This document shows positions 6,700 through 15,710 of a DNA stretch of 40,983 bases, in pieces. This DNA comes from an uncultured Pseudomonadota bacterium (GTDB lineage: Bacteria; Bdellovibrionota_B; Oligoflexia; Oligoflexales; CAIYRB01), in NCBI GenBank assembly GCA_903928445.1, contig CAIYRB010000011.1, forward strand, positions 1-40,983. The letters run 5' to 3'. The notes beneath the pieces were generated by a model. It saw only the letters and a list, made by a program, of their open reading frames with translations. It was not told the origin of the DNA and did no database searches. The position numbers and the translations under genes are program-made. Positions within the stretch are counted from its first letter, which is position 1; every line of letters starts with the position of its first letter.

Positions 6700-8319
6700 G
6701 TGCGACGGCGCTTGAGTGATACCATGGCCAAGTTCAATCCGAAGCGACGTCGGGCCGGCTCACTGTTGTGCCGTTTGGCGCTCATACTAACGCCGTTTTT
6801 TGCCTCCCGAGGGTTCAGCATGGACCAGCGCGACCCTAATGAAATGGTCCTAGCTGCATTTTTTCCAAAAAATCTCCTGCTTAAGAACCTTGGGGACTGG
6901 CAGACCTTCGAAACCAAAATTTTGTTCCACACCTCAACCCGCTTACTCCGGATGCGTGGCGGAGTTCCTGAGGGCGACTTAGCTAAGTCCTGGGAAGTGG
7001 CGCCTGACATGAAGGAGTTTACCTTCAAGCTGCGGGCCGGCGCGAAGTTTGACGACGGTACTGCCATCACCTCCCAAATCGTTGCCTTTAATCTACGACG
7101 TAGCTTCCTTTACGGTCAGTTTTCCAAGCTCTATCTTCCTCTACTAGTGGCCCATGAAGACCTAAAGTCGCCAACCTCGCCATTTGGCGGCATTGAAACG
7201 CCTGACGCTGAGACTATCAAGGTCAAGTTCACAAAGCCTGTCTCTACGTTTATCGAGCACCTCGACATGCTTTCGTTTGGCATATTTCGGCCCCAGGATG
7301 TCGAAGTATCCCGGGACGAAATCCATCCCAACTTCAAAGCCAGTGGCCTCTACCGGCTGACCAAAATGGCTCCGGAAGGCGTGGTGATGGAGCTCAACAA
7401 AGCGCACTGGCGCTCAGCTGAACCTCACCTAATCCGACGAATTAAACTTATTCCTGCTTCCGAGAAAAATGAAGCAGCGCGGGTAATTGACGGCGAGGTC
7501 GATGCTGCAAGGTGTTGGGAAGGTACGACGGAGTATAGGGAAGCCGTAAAAAAGAGCCTGCCGAAGACAGATGTCGGTCCCGTCATGTTTTTCCTGGGAG
7601 TGGACTTCAGTTCACCCCCCCTAAAACGGTATCCACGTCTGGCACGCGACATAAATATCGCCCTTGACCGAGACGCGCTCGTCAAAAAGGTCAACTTAGA
7701 GCTAAACGCCGCTTACCTCCCGCTCAAGGGAGTAACCGGCAATATTGACGCGATAACTGAGCAGGAGAATAAACGGTGGACCGCCCGTGACCAGGAAGAT
7801 GCGAGGAATCGCCTAAAAAAAGACTATCCCGAAGTCGCTAATGGTCACCTTCCAATTTTGCTTGCACACTCCGGGATACCTCGCTCCGAAATACCTGTCC
7901 GCATCCTCAGCGAGCAGCTGAATGCTCTGGGCCTTGTGACTAAAATCGTTAAGCGTAGCCTCACGGAAATGTTGGCAAACGTCCGTGTCGGTGATTTCTC
8001 CGCGGGCTTCGTTGGACATGGTATCGACGCACTCACACCGTCAGGAGCCCTTCAATTCCTGGCAAACTCGGACCATCGGCACACAAATCTGCCGCCGACT
8101 CACGACCTCTTTCGCTTTTACGCTACATTGCCCCAAGCTCGGACGTATGAGGAACACGTTGCGCTAGTAAAGAAGTACAACGACCTTAATGCAGAGTCGG
8201 GCTTCATTATCCCGTTACTTGCGTCCGAGATGGTTAACATCTTCGCTGCACGCTTTGACGTGTCGGGCATGGCGCCCCATGACGACAACTGGCGGGTCGA
8301 CGACTTAAGATTAAAGTGA
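6700..8319 (+). CDS. ABC-type peptide/solute-binding protein, family 5
   Basis: The 539-residue protein has an N-terminal export signal (basic residues then L-A-L-I-L-T-P-F-F-A) and the SBP_bac_5 fold signature typical of DppA/OppA: L-A-K-S-W-E-V-A-P-D-M-K-E-F-T-F-K-L-R followed by F-D-D-G-T. The GTG start at 6700 lies 3 bases after the small gene's stop; ATG 6724 is an alternative and gives a more usual signal peptide. No permease or ATPase gene accompanies it. It may bind a peptide in the periplasm for sensing by the downstream kinase, deliver it to a permease elsewhere, or protect the producer. The role in this cluster is inferred. Confidence 0.85.
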   Translation: MRRRLSDTMAKFNPKRRRAGSLLCRLALILTPFFASRGFSMDQRDPNEMVLAAFFPKNLLLKNLGDWQTFETKILFHTSTRLLRMRGGVPEGDLAKSWEVAPDMKEFTFKLRAGAKFDDGTAITSQIVAFNLRRSFLYGQFSKLYLPLLVAHEDLKSPTSPFGGIETPDAETIKVKFTKPVSTFIEHLDMLSFGIFRPQDVEVSRDEIHPNFKASGLYRLTKMAPEGVVMELNKAHWRSAEPHLIRRIKLIPASEKNEAARVIDGEVDAARCWEGTTEYREAVKKSLPKTDVGPVMFFLGVDFSSPPLKRYPRLARDINIALDRDALVKKVNLELNAAYLPLKGVTGNIDAITEQENKRWTARDQEDARNRLKKDYPEVANGHLPILLAHSGIPRSEIPVRILSEQLNALGLVTKIVKRSLTEMLANVRVGDFSAGFVGHGIDALTPSGALQFLANSDHRHTNLPPTHDLFRFYATLPQARTYEEHVALVKKYNDLNAESGFIIPLLASEMVNIFAARFDVSGMAPHDDNWRVDDLRLK

Positions 8320-8328
8320 GGCCTTCAG

Positions 8329-9492
8329 ATGCGACCAGCCCTGTTGGCGGCAATGGCCGCTCAGTACACTCGGCCATCGTCTCACGAGCAGGCCTGCCTC
8401 ATTGACGCTTTGCGTTCCCTAGAGGAGGCGCAGGATGTTGAGCTACGGATTGAAACTATCGCAACTCAATCCGGAGTGCCTTGGGCGTTAGACGAGCGTA
8501 TTGTCGACGTGCACATAAATTTCGGTCGCAACTATGATGACGAATTCTTTGCTCCGACCAGAGCCTCGTTCGGCTCAGGATATTCAACGGATTTGCTCGC
8601 CGCGGCGGCCCATGCAGCGAGTGAATGCCTTGAACGCTCGGCTGTAGACGCATCCGGACAGCGTGGGATACGACCTGGCGATACCTATGCCTGGTCCGAA
8701 TTCTCGGGCCAGTGGTTGCATCTACCGTATAACCCGTTACGTCCCTATCTAGGTAAAACCAAAAACCCTGACTATTCCCGCAGTGGGGAGGCTTATCACC
8801 TCTCCGAACCGGAATGCCTCAGAGCGGCCTTTTGCGAGGTGCTTGAGCGGGACGCACTAAACAGAGGGCTTCGGACGCCGACTGAATGCACGGACTTGAC
8901 GGCAATTTTAGTCGAAGGTTCCACGAAGGTCCGCGCCGTCGAATCCTTTTGGCACGGCGCTGGCTATCAATTTGCGCTGGTTCTTCTACCGTCGCCATTT
9001 AATGTGACCGCTGTGCTAGCAATCGTTCGCAAAAATGGCCCTGAAGATTTCCGATACTCATTCAAGGGCGTAGGCGCCGACTTCCGGCTCGAACACGCGG
9101 TTGAACAGGCAATTTCGGAGCTGGGTCGAAACGCCTTTACCGGCCCGGCGCTAGACTGCACCGATGAAGCTGCGCTGAGGAAGCTGCTTTCAGACGAAAG
9201 CGTATCCACTTCAATAAAACCGAACCTCGCGATGCTAAGCCCTCGGTTCAAAAGTGCAGTTGACCCCTTTTTTGGCTTGCTTTCATCCTCTTCAATGGAT
9301 GTGGCACTTCATCAGGCCCGCTGCGGCCCGGCGGAAAGTCTGGCCTCTTTGAAAGAAGCAGGGAAAGAACTTTGGCTCGTACCTCTGATTAAGGGCTTAA
9401 ACGGAATCCCGGGCTTTGCCTATAAGGTAATTATACCCGGCCTTCCCCAAAACTGTCATTTGGTTCCAGATTGGCACCAGGCGTTGAAATGA
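8329..9492 (+). CDS. Stand-alone YcaO-family protein
   Basis: The 387-residue protein shows the three conserved YcaO blocks. The first is G-S-G-Y-S-T-D-L-L-A-A-A-A-H-A with E-C-L-E-R (about residues 82-103). The second is S-E-P-E-C-L-R-A-A-F-C-E-V-L-E-R-D (159-175). The third is G-V-G-A-D-F followed by A-V-E-Q-A-I-S-E-L (247-265). YcaO enzymes use ATP to activate peptide backbone amides, making azolines, amidines or thioamides in ribosomal peptides; some act on other targets. No E1/ocin-ThiF partner, TfuA or dehydrogenase gene is adjacent, and the C-terminus lacks the Pro-rich tail of azoline-forming YcaOs. The start follows a GAGG site 9 bases after the upstream stop, and its stop overlaps the kinase ATG. 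Confidence 0.88.
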   Translation: MRPALLAAMAAQYTRPSSHEQACLIDALRSLEEAQDVELRIETIATQSGVPWALDERIVDVHINFGRNYDDEFFAPTRASFGSGYSTDLLAAAAHAASECLERSAVDASGQRGIRPGDTYAWSEFSGQWLHLPYNPLRPYLGKTKNPDYSRSGEAYHLSEPECLRAAFCEVLERDALNRGLRTPTECTDLTAILVEGSTKVRAVESFWHGAGYQFALVLLPSPFNVTAVLAIVRKNGPEDFRYSFKGVGADFRLEHAVEQAISELGRNAFTGPALDCTDEAALRKLLSDESVSTSIKPNLAMLSPRFKSAVDPFFGLLSSSSMDVALHQARCGPAESLASLKEAGKELWLVPLIKGLNGIPGFAYKVIIPGLPQNCHLVPDWHQALK

Positions 9493-11249
9493 CACGATTT
9501 TTACTCCGGACATGGAACACGTTCGCACGCCGCATTCTGCTCGCTAACGCCGCTGTCGCAATAGCCGTACTAAGCGTTGCGGGAGTCGCAATGTCTGGTC
9601 TCGGCATGACACTGGCCGACCCGTTGATTGCAGAGACGGCCCGTGTGCTCTCCACAACGATGGAGCAAAGTCTCAAACGCTTCATTCTGATTGGCGACTG
9701 GTTCAACGTGGACCGCGGCCTGGAAGAGGTCAATGCACTTATTGCCCCCATGGCTCAATTCGGCTTGATGAGCGCAGACCGCCATCACACATTCCCTCGC
9801 TCGGTAGCATCCCCACCGTGGACGGTTTTGCTGGAACACTGCCCAGCCGCGCAATTTTGTGAGCCTAACCTTACGCATGAAGGTAAGTGGGCAAAAGGAC
9901 GACGTTATTTCTTTGCACCAGTTAATGACAAGAGTTTGACTGCCGGCGGCCAGCCCACGCTCGCAACGATTATTAATGTCCAAACATTTAGGGATTTGGC
10001 CCAAAAGGCGCTGGGCGTGAGCCTAATTGCGGTAGCTCTGGCAACAGCGTTTATGGGCCTCATAACGGCATTGGTAACGCGGCTATCAGTCGCAGCACCG
10101 ATGGAGAAGTTTGTCGCAAAGATGGGACTGGCTACGGCTGCAGCCAAAGATTTTGCTGAACCTCTGTCTTTGTACGAGCCCGCGGAAATCGCAGCCGGAA
10201 GGTTCGCAGTAAAAGCTTTTCTTGAGCGTATCGAAGCTCAAGAGGCCGAACGTGAAGCAATGTATCGTAAGCAGGTAGAGTTGGAGAGGGACGCGGCGGT
10301 AGTTCAGATGTCCCAAAATCTGGCTCATGATTTGAAAAATCCGATGGCCGCATTTGCTTTTGCCACCCGCGCGAAGTCGTGGGAAGAATTTAAGGCTATG
10401 CGCGACCAAATGGGGAGGTCGTTGACAACCGTTCAGGTGATTCTTGCTGGTATCGGAAGGCATAGCGGTGGAACCCTGATAAGACCAACGAATTGCATGG
10501 TCGACTTGCCTACCGTGACTGCCGATTTGAGCCGCCTTTTTAGCTCGCCGACCTTCGAGGTGGAGTATGATGGCCTTGATGTGGTCCCCGCTTTCCTCGA
10601 TGCAGTAGCTATTGAGCGCGCTATTTCAAATCTGGTCCGAAATGCCAAAGAGGCCGGAGCCACCAAGGTCGTGATTGAAGGTGGAGCAAGCGGCGCGGAT
10701 TTGGTCATTTTGGTGAAAGACAACGGGCCGGGATTGCCGGATACGGTCATCTCAAAGTTGTTTCAGCGTGGTACCACCTACGGCAAAGCTGGCGGCTCAG
10801 GGATAGGCCTCTTTAACGTCAGAGCGATTGTTGAGGGTCATGGGGGGACCACAGAACATGAACGGCATACAGGTCTGACGGTGTTTCGTATAACACTGCC
10901 GAACGTGATAATGTCCCAGGAGCAGACGGTATGGGAAGCACCAAGAGTGGCGGACGCAAGACCTGTAAACGTACTTCCCAAATCCAAGTTAATTTTGGTC
11001 GTGCTGGACGACATGGCTCGCCAGGCCACGATTGCTGGGTTATTGGCGGCCAAAGGATTACAGGTGGCTACGATTGACAACGATGACCTTGACCCCTGTA
11101 TCGTCTACGCCGATTTTGGTGCAGTATGTGACAAATATCAGCCTTTAAACGTTCGCACTATTATCGACGAGCCGATTTCGACGGTTGAGAAAGCCACCAG
11201 GCTAATCATACAGGTCTATGATTTTATGCAACGGAATTTGGGGGACTGA
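9489..11249 (+). CDS. Membrane sensor histidine kinase with receiver-like C-terminus
   Basis: The ATG at 9489 overlaps the YcaO stop (ATGA). TM segments lie near residues 16-38 and 175-197, enclosing a ~135-residue periplasmic sensor. The H-box is L-A-H-D-L-K-N-P (His near 279), the N-box S-N-L-V-R-N-A-K-E-A-G (~380), and the G-boxes D-N-G-P-G-L-P and G-S-G-I-G-L. About 110 residues follow the ATPase domain (from L-I-L-V-V-L-D-D) and resemble a degenerate receiver domain, with Y-A-D-F where the phospho-acceptor strand should be. It is the evident partner of the regulator 3 bases downstream. A periplasmic signal, perhaps the cluster's own peptide via the binding protein, is inferred. Confidence 0.88.
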   Translation: MTRFLLRTWNTFARRILLANAAVAIAVLSVAGVAMSGLGMTLADPLIAETARVLSTTMEQSLKRFILIGDWFNVDRGLEEVNALIAPMAQFGLMSADRHHTFPRSVASPPWTVLLEHCPAAQFCEPNLTHEGKWAKGRRYFFAPVNDKSLTAGGQPTLATIINVQTFRDLAQKALGVSLIAVALATAFMGLITALVTRLSVAAPMEKFVAKMGLATAAAKDFAEPLSLYEPAEIAAGRFAVKAFLERIEAQEAEREAMYRKQVELERDAAVVQMSQNLAHDLKNPMAAFAFATRAKSWEEFKAMRDQMGRSLTTVQVILAGIGRHSGGTLIRPTNCMVDLPTVTADLSRLFSSPTFEVEYDGLDVVPAFLDAVAIERAISNLVRNAKEAGATKVVIEGGASGADLVILVKDNGPGLPDTVISKLFQRGTTYGKAGGSGIGLFNVRAIVEGHGGTTEHERHTGLTVFRITLPNVIMSQEQTVWEAPRVADARPVNVLPKSKLILVVLDDMARQATIAGLLAAKGLQVATIDNDDLDPCIVYADFGAVCDKYQPLNVRTIIDEPISTVEKATRLIIQVYDFMQRNLGD

Positions 11250-11252
11250 AGC

Positions 11253-12737
11253 GTGAGCCGACTGAAGGACCGTCGTACGATATTGATTGTGGAAGACGAC
11301 GTTGGCCAATTAAACCGTTACCTTGAAATGGGGAACGAGGCCCTGCTTGATGTTAAGGGTGTGGCCAATCTGAAAGATGCCACGCAGCTTTTGGGTACCA
11401 ACGCCTTCCAATTTGTTTTGACCGATATCCATCTTGGCGGAACAGGCCGGCAGGACACATTTGAAGGCCTAGAAATACTAAAGCAGGTACGGCAAAATCA
11501 TCCCGAGTCCGTTCCGTTGGCGATGTCATCGGACCCACAAGTAGAAACCTACCATCGCGCTATGAAAGCTGGTTCCGTTTACTTTTTCCGCAAGCCAATT
11601 CTGGGCCCTGGTGAACTTTTGGTTCATTTAGATGCAGCGCAGAGTGGGCGGCGCACAAGGACCCAGGCAAGCCGTCGAGGGTCACTGCAAGCACTACCAC
11701 CTGATTTACTGAGACGTGTACCGGATGGCGTCGTCTTACCTCAGTCTATCCGGGACCGCGTCCGGCGAGCCCTGTCGAACCATACTCTGCCGATTGTCAT
11801 CAGCGGCGAGACCGGTACGGGCAAGGAGGAGGTCGCCAAGATGCTGCATCGGATGCGGTCGACCATCGATGGACCGGTGCCCTTTGTGGCCGTAAATTGT
11901 GCGAACCTGTCAGGCGACATGGCTGTGTCGGCACTATTTGGCCACAAGCGCGGTGCCTTTACAGGGGCCACCGAAACCACCGCTGGTTTTATAGGCGACG
12001 CTGATGGTGGTTATCTATTTTTAGACGAAATCCAAGCCCTTACCAAAGACTGCCAGCAGCGTCTACTAAGAGTCTTAAACGACGGTTCCTATAATCGGGT
12101 CGGTGATACTCAGACTCTACATAGTGATTTTCAAACAGTGGTAGCCAGCACTAAAGACCTAGATGATGAGGTTGATAAGGGCAATTTTCTTCTCGACCTC
12201 CGGAGCCGCCTTACCGGGTTTACAGTGACGTTGCCACCGCTTCGGGAACGCCTCGACGAATTGCCATTGTTGATTGAAATAGCCCTGGCCCGGCAGGGGG
12301 CTTCCGTTTCCCCCGTGACTTTGGCGGAGTTGACGAAAAGGTGTTCGGGCTATTACTGGCAAGGCAACGTTCGTCAGCTCATGCAAGTTATCAGCGTCCT
12401 CGCCACTGAAGCTCTTTGTGACGGCAAGGAAATTCGGGCAGATGAACTACCTGAGTTTAAGACCATGTTCGCCCCTGGCGCGAGCGAGGCTCCTGCTGCA
12501 ACCCGAGCGCCCACGCCTGCCACGCACGGTGACCAAGACATAGTAGAGGCGGAGCTGGCATTGCGTAAAGCTGTAGCCGGAGATGTTTCGTTCGAAGTGA
12601 CGATGGAGGCTATCGAAAAAGCTGTTTTTAGCCAGGCCATGAAACGGCATGGCTCGTTGCGCGCTGCCAGTGAGGCTCTTCAAATTAGTAGAAGCATGCT
12701 TGGTAGCAAGTGGAATAAGTATAAAGACCCCGAGTAG
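11253..12737 (+). CDS. NtrC-family sigma-54-dependent response regulator
   Basis: The GTG start follows GGGGGA. A receiver domain (residues 8-125) has the acidic pair E-D-D, phospho-acceptor in L-T-D-I-H (~57) and K in F-R-K-P (~113). The AAA+ domain (~160-390) carries Walker A G-E-T-G-T-G-K-E, the sigma-54 contact loop G-A-F-T-G-A, Walker B L-F-L-D-E-I and an arginine finger region P-L-R-E-R. The Fis-type HTH is at the C-terminus (A-S-E-A-L-Q-I-S-R-S-M). All activator motifs are intact, so it should open sigma-54 promoters. The nearest consensus promoter, with an upstream dyad, is at 6228, which suggests autoregulation of the whole cluster. Confidence 0.93.
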   Translation: MSRLKDRRTILIVEDDVGQLNRYLEMGNEALLDVKGVANLKDATQLLGTNAFQFVLTDIHLGGTGRQDTFEGLEILKQVRQNHPESVPLAMSSDPQVETYHRAMKAGSVYFFRKPILGPGELLVHLDAAQSGRRTRTQASRRGSLQALPPDLLRRVPDGVVLPQSIRDRVRRALSNHTLPIVISGETGTGKEEVAKMLHRMRSTIDGPVPFVAVNCANLSGDMAVSALFGHKRGAFTGATETTAGFIGDADGGYLFLDEIQALTKDCQQRLLRVLNDGSYNRVGDTQTLHSDFQTVVASTKDLDDEVDKGNFLLDLRSRLTGFTVTLPPLRERLDELPLLIEIALARQGASVSPVTLAELTKRCSGYYWQGNVRQLMQVISVLATEALCDGKEIRADELPEFKTMFAPGASEAPAATRAPTPATHGDQDIVEAELALRKAVAGDVSFEVTMEAIEKAVFSQAMKRHGSLRAASEALQISRSMLGSKWNKYKDPE

Positions 12738-13020
12738 ACTTGCCAAAAAATTAAGGTCCGAGCGGCCGTTCTTGCGTGCTTCTTCGAATCCACTTATCGC
12801 GTCAGCGAGAAAAGTTCCTAGCCTTTTGTGTCGGCCAACGGCTCGCGGCTGACCTATATTCCTATTTAACTATATTTTTTCAAAAATATCTGCTTGTTAG
12901 GCGGCGCCGATAGTCCAAACCAGGGATGGACGCTCATTTGTATGCCGACCACCGCCTCAATCTTACTGTCTCAAAGCCGATAGAAAGGGACGCGACATGT
13001 ACCAATCTTAGGAGTAGTTC
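12738..13020 (+). other. Intergenic stretch, AT-rich, no gene seen
   Basis: About 280 bases with no convincing ORF. It contains an AT-only hairpin (ATATTTTT, two bases, AAAAATAT at 12872-12889) that could be a weak terminator after the regulator gene, and an AGGAG ribosome site just before 13021. Nothing else supported. Confidence 0.4.
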
Positions 13021-13251
13021 ATGGCCCTCAAGGCTCAACAGGTCCAACGTCTACGGAACGCAGTTGAAAATTCGCTGACCGAGTCTGATTTGAGTCACAA
13101 CTGGCTTGTACCACTCCTGGGATTTGCTGACCACAGCGGCAAACTGGAACTTAACTGGGAGAAGAAAAATCAGAAGGGAAGGAAAGACCTGTCTATCCGA
13201 TTCAATAATCGTGAAGTTTGTGTTGTTGAGTTAAAAAAACCTGATATCACA
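13021..13251 (+). pseudogene. Nuclease-domain protein (type I restriction R-like), truncated by IS66
   Basis: A good AGGAG site precedes the ATG. The 77 native residues end in D-L-S-I-R-F...V-C-V-V-E-L-K-K-P, the D...E-x-K pattern of the PD-(D/E)xK nuclease fold found at the N-terminus of type I restriction R subunits and related DNA-modifying proteins. The IS66 terminus begins at 13252 and the frame runs 13 codons into it before stopping at 13293. No continuation of the gene is visible beyond the other end of the IS, so the rest appears deleted. It is likely non-functional. Confidence 0.7.
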
Positions 13252-13273
13252 GTAAGCGCCAAACGCGGCCCAT
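13252..13273 (+). repeat. IS66 terminal inverted repeat (tnpC side)
   Basis: Begins GTAAGCGCCAAACGCGGCCC. The first 12 bases are identical to the opposite end read on the minus strand, after which similarity continues with a few mismatches. Confidence 0.85.
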
Positions 13274-13382
13274 ATACTCGGACCGCAATATGATCTAGGG
13301 CCGTGGGCCCATTGCCGCTCGAAGCTTCATAGCCCGCATCCTTGTCTAGACTCAACGATGCTGAGCCTCGGATCGCGATAAC

Positions 13383-13661
13383 TTACAGCCCGTCATCATC
13401 TTGTGGAGTCACGCTGTCGCGTATACGCCGTAGAGCTGGCAAATTTTTCTTTGGCGCGAGGCTGGCATCGATCTCGTCGTTAAGGTCATTTAGCAACTCA
13501 TCAAAATCCGCATCGGATCCCTGCAAGATCCAGGTGCCGTCATCCTTCATGACGGCGCACATGACCATCATATGTGCGCCAGAGGCGAGCCCTCGAATAT
13601 CCATCAATGCTGAATAGTCACGGCGGGACAGCGGCAGTTCAAAATCGTAATTGTGGTCCAT
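13383..13661 (-). CDS. Small acidic protein inside the IS66 element
   Basis: The 92-residue product follows a GGGGAA ribosome site and lies between tnpC and the IS end, so it travels with the element. It is acidic, with a D-F-D-E-L-L-N-D-L-N-D-E-I-D segment near residues 52-65 and no recognised domain. It could be an IS66 accessory gene or a passenger; similar extra ORFs occur in some IS66 relatives, but I cannot name this one. Confidence 0.6.
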   Translation of the reverse strand: MDHNYDFELPLSRRDYSALMDIRGLASGAHMMVMCAVMKDDGTWILQGSDADFDELLNDLNDEIDASLAPKKNLPALRRIRDSVTPQDDDGL

Positions 13662-13775
13662 GAATCGTTCCCCAGGATTAAGCTACGGAAGTTCCCTCCG
13701 TACGTCCTATAAGACAACGTCGCCACGAACAATTTGCAATTCAAATGGGTTTGAAATCTGTCGACTTTTTCGAAT

Positions 13776-15353
13776 TCAGCCGGACGCCGCTAGAGGTGGG
13801 GCCGCAGCCCAGGGCAAAAGTGCTTCAACATCGGCGAGCGTCTTGGCATGAGGCAGCCGGTCAATGACCATTGTTAAATAAGCGTGCGGATCTTTCCCGT
13901 TAGCCTTCGCAGTTTCAACGATGCTGTAGAGCATAGCCGTGGTCTCGGCCCCTTCGACGGTATCGCTAAACAACCAACCCTTGCGACCAACAGCTACTGG
14001 ACGTATCGCATTTTCTGCAGGACCATTGTCCATCAGTAGACAGCCGTCTTCGAGAAAGACTGTTAGGTACGGCCACCTTTCAAGCGCATAGTTGATCGCG
14101 ACTCCCGTTACGCCTTTAGGTGGGACATCTTTGAAAGCCGCTTGCAGCCACACATGAAACTCGTCAAGGAGTGGCTTGGATCGTTCGAGGCGAAACTTGT
14201 AGCGTTCGTCGTCCGTAAATTCTGCGCAGGCTCTCTCGATCGCGTAAAGATCCTGAATTTTCTTGAGCCCCTGGTCCGCGATTCCGCCCTTGCCTGCTTT
14301 GCCAAGTACTTTCAGAGCCTTTTTAAAATACCGACGCACATGCATCCAGCACTGAAGACGACGAACGCCCTTTAGGCCTTCGATTATATTGTAGCCGTCG
14401 TAACCATCGGTGGTCACGAAGCCTTCATAACCCTCTATCAGTCTTTTTGCGACGTCGCCGCCACGGCCAGGCCCAAAATCAAATAGAACAACCCTTTGGC
14501 CACTGATGCCGCCAACGCGCACCCATAGGTAGCTCTTGCTAGTTGGCTTCTTGCCGGCAACCTTGAGCACCTGCAGGTGCGTCTCGTCAATGTAGATGAC
14601 GGGTGAGACGAAGAGAACGTCAGCAAACAAATTATACAGCGGCGCCAAAAGACCTGCCAAGCGGCCCATCCATGTGGCCATGGTTGTGCGCGTCAGGTTG
14701 AAGCCATGGCGCTGCAAAATGCCTTCTTGCCGATAGAGGGGTAGGCCATCGGCGTATTTTGCCGTCGCGATGTGTGCCAAAAGGCTCGCTGTCGCTATTG
14801 AACCCGGAATCGGCGATGGGGGTAGCTCGGCTATCTTGACGTTCTTCTCGCATATAGGACAGCAGTAGACTGCACAGACGTCCTCGAACACCTTGATCTT
14901 GGCTGGGATCCATTCAACCTTATGACTGACCTGGTCACCGCTTCGTTCCAGAGCAACGCCGTGATTTGGGCAGACCTTCTGGTCCTCTGGGACGTCGTGA
15001 AAACGCACTTCGCGAGGAATATCTGCTGGGATGACGGCTCGCTTCTTCTTCCTCGTATGACCCTTAACTTCCGTAGCTTCAACGCTCCCATCCCGAGCCT
15101 CAGCCGACGCAAGCGCCTCTGGGGTATCAGGGAAAAGCAGAGGTTGATTAGCGTACCTTTCGCTTGTCGGCGTGAAAGGCAACTTCTGAAAAAACCTCAG
15201 AAGAGCCTGTAGATCATTTATATCAACTTGAAGCTGAGCTACCTTCTCGCGCAGACGCGAGTTTTCGCCGCGTACTTGCGAGATTTCATCGACGACGATG
15301 TTGCTTGCTGCTTCCATAGCGCGTGACTTTACCAGCACTCGCGCTTCGGTCAA
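13776..15353 (-). CDS. tnpC: IS66 transposase TnpC
   Basis: The 525-residue protein has the IS66 layout. An N-terminal coiled-coil leucine-rich segment (residues ~20-55) comes first, then a zinc-finger region (V-C-P-N-H-G...C-C-P-I-C). The DDE catalytic core follows, with D-E-T-H-L and T-T-D-G-Y-D-G-Y and E-N-A-I-R-P-V-A-V-G-R-K-G-W-L-F near the end. A C-terminal IS66 domain closes it (L-P-W). The frame opens with TTG at 15353 directly after the tnpB stop; ATG 15317 is an alternative. It looks intact. Confidence 0.93.
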   Translation of the reverse strand: MTEARVLVKSRAMEAASNIVVDEISQVRGENSRLREKVAQLQVDINDLQALLRFFQKLPFTPTSERYANQPLLFPDTPEALASAEARDGSVEATEVKGHTRKKKRAVIPADIPREVRFHDVPEDQKVCPNHGVALERSGDQVSHKVEWIPAKIKVFEDVCAVYCCPICEKNVKIAELPPSPIPGSIATASLLAHIATAKYADGLPLYRQEGILQRHGFNLTRTTMATWMGRLAGLLAPLYNLFADVLFVSPVIYIDETHLQVLKVAGKKPTSKSYLWVRVGGISGQRVVLFDFGPGRGGDVAKRLIEGYEGFVTTDGYDGYNIIEGLKGVRRLQCWMHVRRYFKKALKVLGKAGKGGIADQGLKKIQDLYAIERACAEFTDDERYKFRLERSKPLLDEFHVWLQAAFKDVPPKGVTGVAINYALERWPYLTVFLEDGCLLMDNGPAENAIRPVAVGRKGWLFSDTVEGAETTAMLYSIVETAKANGKDPHAYLTMVIDRLPHAKTLADVEALLPWAAAPPLAASG

Positions 15354-15710
15354 TTAAAAACTAGATACATATTTCAACGGCTGATGGGGTTTCATTTTGG
15401 CGATGTCGTATCCATCCAGTAGGAAGTCTAGTTGCTGCGGCGTCAGCGTCAGAACAGCCAACTCAGAGCGCTTTGGCCATAGAAATTTTTGCTCCTGCAG
15501 TGCCTTGAACCATATGGCATAGCCGGTTTTGTCCCAATAGAGCAGCTTGATCTTGTCGCGGCGACGGTTGGTAAAAGCAAATAGATAGGATTCGAAGGGG
15601 TCAAGCTTCATGTCTGCTTCGACCAGTGCAACGAGGCCGTTCGCCCACTTGCGAAAGTCGACGTGATCGCGGCATAGAAAAACCTTCGTGAACGTTGAGG
15701 TCGATCTCAT
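15354..15710 (-). CDS. tnpB: IS66 accessory protein TnpB
   Basis: The frame is open to 15824, but the real start is the ATG at 15710 behind GGGAGG, giving a 118-residue protein. It has the IS66 Orf2 pattern V-F-L-C...D-F-R-K-W-A-N-G-L and F-T-N-R-R-R-D-K-I-K-L-L-Y-W-D. It is needed with TnpA and TnpC for IS66 transposition; its biochemical role is not settled. Its start lies inside the tnpA frame, the usual IS66 coupling. Confidence 0.92.
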   Translation of the reverse strand: MRSTSTFTKVFLCRDHVDFRKWANGLVALVEADMKLDPFESYLFAFTNRRRDKIKLLYWDKTGYAIWFKALQEQKFLWPKRSELAVLTLTPQQLDFLLDGYDIAKMKPHQPLKYVSSF

